Below are positions 62,100-64,000 of a stretch of 64,000 nt of DNA, one piece after another (positions within the stretch are counted from its first letter, which is position 1; each line of letters begins with the position of its first letter). Made by a program: the position numbers and the translations under genes. The stretch covers positions 1 to 64,000 of the forward strand of contig CAJUDS010000006.1 in NCBI GenBank assembly GCA_910585345.1. The letters are read 5' to 3'. The notes below the pieces were generated by a model. The model did not search any database and had not been told where the DNA came from. It saw nothing but the letters and a program-made list of their open reading frames with translations. Source of the stretch: an uncultured Lachnospiraceae bacterium. Lineage in GTDB: Bacteria > Bacillota > Clostridia > Lachnospirales > Lachnospiraceae.

Positions 62100-62636
62100 T
62101 TATTTGTCCTCCATAAATACCTGTCTGTTCTTTGCCATATAGTCAACCAATGACACAATCGTCAGTATTACGGCAATCCAGGTCACGACTGCCGTCACGA
62201 TCTGCAGCGCGCTGATATTCACAATCAGCAGACAGATCATAACCATCTGAAACGTCGTTTTATACTTCCCCCAATAACTGGCCGCAATCACAATTCCGTT
62301 GTCTGCGGCAATCTGGCGCAGACCGCTGATAATAAATTCACGGCTGATGATTACGATCACAATCCAGGCGGCGAGTCTGTCCATTGCAGACAGACAGATC
62401 AAAGCCGCACTGACAAGCAGTTTGTCTGCCAGCGGATCCATCAGCTTTCCAAAATTGGTAACGAGGTTATATTTTCTTGCAATCTTTCCGTCCAGCAAAT
62501 CCGTCAGGCTTGCCGCAACAAAAATACCCAGAGCAATCCATTTGTCCGCATCGCCGCATATCTGCACAAGCATAAATACTACAAAAAAAGGAATCAAAAT
62601 AACGCGCAGCATCGTCAGCTTATTCGGTAAGTTCAT
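62100..62636 (-). CDS. pgsA: CDP-diacylglycerol-glycerol-3-phosphate phosphatidyltransferase
   Basis: 178 residues, integral membrane. It makes phosphatidylglycerol phosphate. The family motif DGX2ARX8GX3DX3D is seen in LTDLLDGKIARKYNLVTNFGKLMDPLADKL. It starts within the end of rimO (17-base overlap) with AGGAGAG upstream, and ends one base from the cinA start, so rimO-pgsA-cinA are translated together. Confidence 0.96.
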   Translation of the reverse strand: MNLPNKLTMLRVILIPFFVVFMLVQICGDADKWIALGIFVAASLTDLLDGKIARKYNLVTNFGKLMDPLADKLLVSAALICLSAMDRLAAWIVIVIISREFIISGLRQIAADNGIVIAASYWGKYKTTFQMVMICLLIVNISALQIVTAVVTWIAVILTIVSLVDYMAKNRQVFMEDK

Positions 62637-63966
62637 TACATATCTCTCCTATCAAGTCATATTCATTGGAACCTGTAACCACGGCTCTGACAAAATCTCC
62701 GCTCATCAGCTCCCTGTCCGTGTGCAGAAACAAAAATCCGTCTACTTCCGGCGCGTCTTTATAGGTTCTGGCAATATACACGTTTTCTTCCGGCAGTCTG
62801 CCTTCTATGAACGCATCCAGCGTCGGCTTCTGCGCCGCCATATCTTCCGCTTTTTCAAAAGCAATTGCCTGCTGCAGCGCCATCAGTTCATCCCTGCGCC
62901 GCGCTTTCGTCTCTTCGGGTATCTGGTCTTCCATCAAAGCCGCCGGCGTACCTTCTTCCGCAGAATAGGTAAACACGCCAAGCCTGTCAAATTCCGCCTC
63001 ATTTACAAAACGGTACAACTGTTCGTAGTCATCCTGGGTTTCTCCCGGAAAACCTGTAATCAGCGTCGTGCGCAGACAGATATCCGGTATCTCCTCCCGT
63101 AGTTTTGCGATTATTTTACGCAGATCTTCCTTCGATGTTTTTCTCCCCATTCTTTTCAAAATCCTATTGCTCGCATGCTGAATCGGCAGGTCCAGATAAT
63201 GACAGATCTTTTCCTGCGTTTTGATAACTGTAATCAGTTCATCTGTTATCTCCTCCGGGTAACAATATAAAATCCGTATCCACCGCAGACCGCTGATCTT
63301 ACACAGTCTGCGCAGAAGCAGCGGCAGACTCTTTGTACCGTATAGGTCCATGCCGTACAATGTGGTTTCCTGCGCGACAAGAATCAGCTCCCGCACACCA
63401 TTTTCCACCAGTTCTGACGCTTCCGTCAAAAGACGTTCCATCGGAACGCTCCTGTAACTGCCCCGCACTTTGGGAATAATGCAATATGTGCAGTGCTTAT
63501 CGCAGCCTTCCGCAATCTTCAAATATGCAAAATGCCCGCCTGTCGTAACAATCCGCCTGCTCCGGCTGCTCTCTCGGCCGCTGCTAAGCTCTGTAAAATA
63601 ATTCCGCCCTTTTCCTGCCAGTATTTCGTCGACTGCATCCGCAATCCTGTCAATAGACGCCGTCCCCAGTACGGCATCCACTTCCGCAATCTCTTCTCTG
63701 ATCTCATCCTGATACCGCTGCGCCAGACAACCGGTAACGATTAACGCCCGGATTTTTCCCGCCTTTTTCAGTTCCGCCATCTGCAGTATATTCTGTATGC
63801 TCTCTTCTTTTGCGTCATTAATAAAACAGCACGTATTAACGACGATCACATCCGCCTGCTCTTCATCGTTGGTGAAGGAATACCCTCTTTCCGCAAGTGT
63901 GCCCAGCATGACTTCCGAATCCACCAGATTCTTATCGCATCCAAGGGATACAAACAATACGTTCAT
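62620..63966 (-). CDS. rimO: ribosomal protein S12 methylthiotransferase RimO
   Basis: 448 residues. A radical-SAM enzyme that adds a methylthio group to an aspartate of ribosomal protein S12. N-terminal UPF0004 domain with cysteines in LGCDKNLVDSE, NTCCFI and VTGCLAQRY; the radical-SAM CX3CX2C as CDKHCTYC; C-terminal TRAM domain (about 375-440). LPLLLRRL and LDLPIQHAS are further family marks. First gene of the cluster; its promoter lies beyond the right edge. Confidence 0.97.
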   Translation of the reverse strand: MNVLFVSLGCDKNLVDSEVMLGTLAERGYSFTNDEEQADVIVVNTCCFINDAKEESIQNILQMAELKKAGKIRALIVTGCLAQRYQDEIREEIAEVDAVLGTASIDRIADAVDEILAGKGRNYFTELSSGRESSRSRRIVTTGGHFAYLKIAEGCDKHCTYCIIPKVRGSYRSVPMERLLTEASELVENGVRELILVAQETTLYGMDLYGTKSLPLLLRRLCKISGLRWIRILYCYPEEITDELITVIKTQEKICHYLDLPIQHASNRILKRMGRKTSKEDLRKIIAKLREEIPDICLRTTLITGFPGETQDDYEQLYRFVNEAEFDRLGVFTYSAEEGTPAALMEDQIPEETKARRRDELMALQQAIAFEKAEDMAAQKPTLDAFIEGRLPEENVYIARTYKDAPEVDGFLFLHTDRELMSGDFVRAVVTGSNEYDLIGEICNELTE

Positions 63967-64000
63967 CGCTTCTGCCTTTTATTCTTCTTCATTCAATATT

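Overview
The window looks like chromosome from an anaerobic, spore-forming member of the Firmicutes (Clostridia), most likely Lachnospiraceae. This rests on the [FeFe]-hydrogenase maturation genes hydE/hydG/hydF, stage II sporulation protein M, a tmRNA tag ending NLAYAA, Gram-positive gene orders (secG-rnr-smpB-ssrA; rimO-pgsA-cinA-recA-recX-rny; spoIIM next to xerD), strong AGGAGG ribosome sites and many small lipoproteins. Base composition looks near 47-50% G+C by eye, with clearly AT-richer patches around 29.6-32.7 kb and 38.3-39.1 kb. Almost everything is on the minus strand, so the text below often runs right to left.

Layout. 1.0-8.4 kb (minus): hydE-hydG-hydF, an unknown membrane protein, then a response regulator, a leucine-rich-repeat protein, a histidine kinase and a lipoprotein, all closely spaced. 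8.7-12.5 kb: a small coiled-coil protein, tmRNA (ssrA), smpB, rnr (RNase R) and secG. 12.6-13.9 kb: enolase behind a promoter that carries a perfect 12-bp-arm palindrome. 14.1-17.5 kb: a GntR (YtrA-type)/ABC ATPase/ABC permease operon with a recognisable promoter and operator. 17.9-21.6 kb: a very large multi-membrane protein with a repeat linker and an internal tandem duplication. 21.6-29.5 kb: gpmI, a cation-efflux protein, a DUF3298-type lipoprotein, thiamine pyrophosphokinase, a two-part chromate transporter, a SprT/YgjP-like metallopeptidase, a nicotinamidase-family hydrolase and a VanZ-like protein.

29.5-32.7 kb is an AT-rich accessory patch: a frameshifted small gene, an AlbA_2/Schlafen-type ATP-binding protein and a GNAT acetyltransferase. 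32.7-36.7 kb: a lipoprotein, then the glycolytic run gap-pgk-tpiA. 36.7-39.1 kb: a 151-bp MITE-like inverted-repeat element, a PHP-family histidinol phosphatase and an FkbM methyltransferase gene broken by one nonsense codon. 39.3-41.9 kb: an 861-residue fusion of CoA-disulfide-reductase-like, rhodanese, sulfite-reductase-like and ferredoxin domains. 42.1-48.0 kb: an ECF sigma/anti-sigma/lipoprotein operon and the sulfur-transfer set iscS-iscU-DUF1189-mnmA. 48.2-50.6 kb (plus): a MurJ/SpoVB-type flippase and DAHP synthase. 50.7-54.5 kb: xerD-like recombinase, spoIIM, NUDIX hydrolase, aminotransferase and a 36-residue membrane peptide. 54.8-64 kb: rny, pfkB/fruK-like kinase, recX, recA (with SOS boxes), a zinc-ribbon membrane protein, cinA, pgsA and rimO.

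How it fits together: five glycolytic enzymes (gap, pgk, tpiA, gpmI, eno) are encoded in three places, the trans-translation/RNA-decay genes are grouped, and DNA-repair genes sit together under an SOS promoter. I found no CRISPR array, no intact prophage and no complete defence locus. The most unusual items are the broken FkbM gene, the MITE-like element, the four-module sulfur/redox fusion, the internally duplicated 1226-residue protein, and several short palindromic repeats near promoters.
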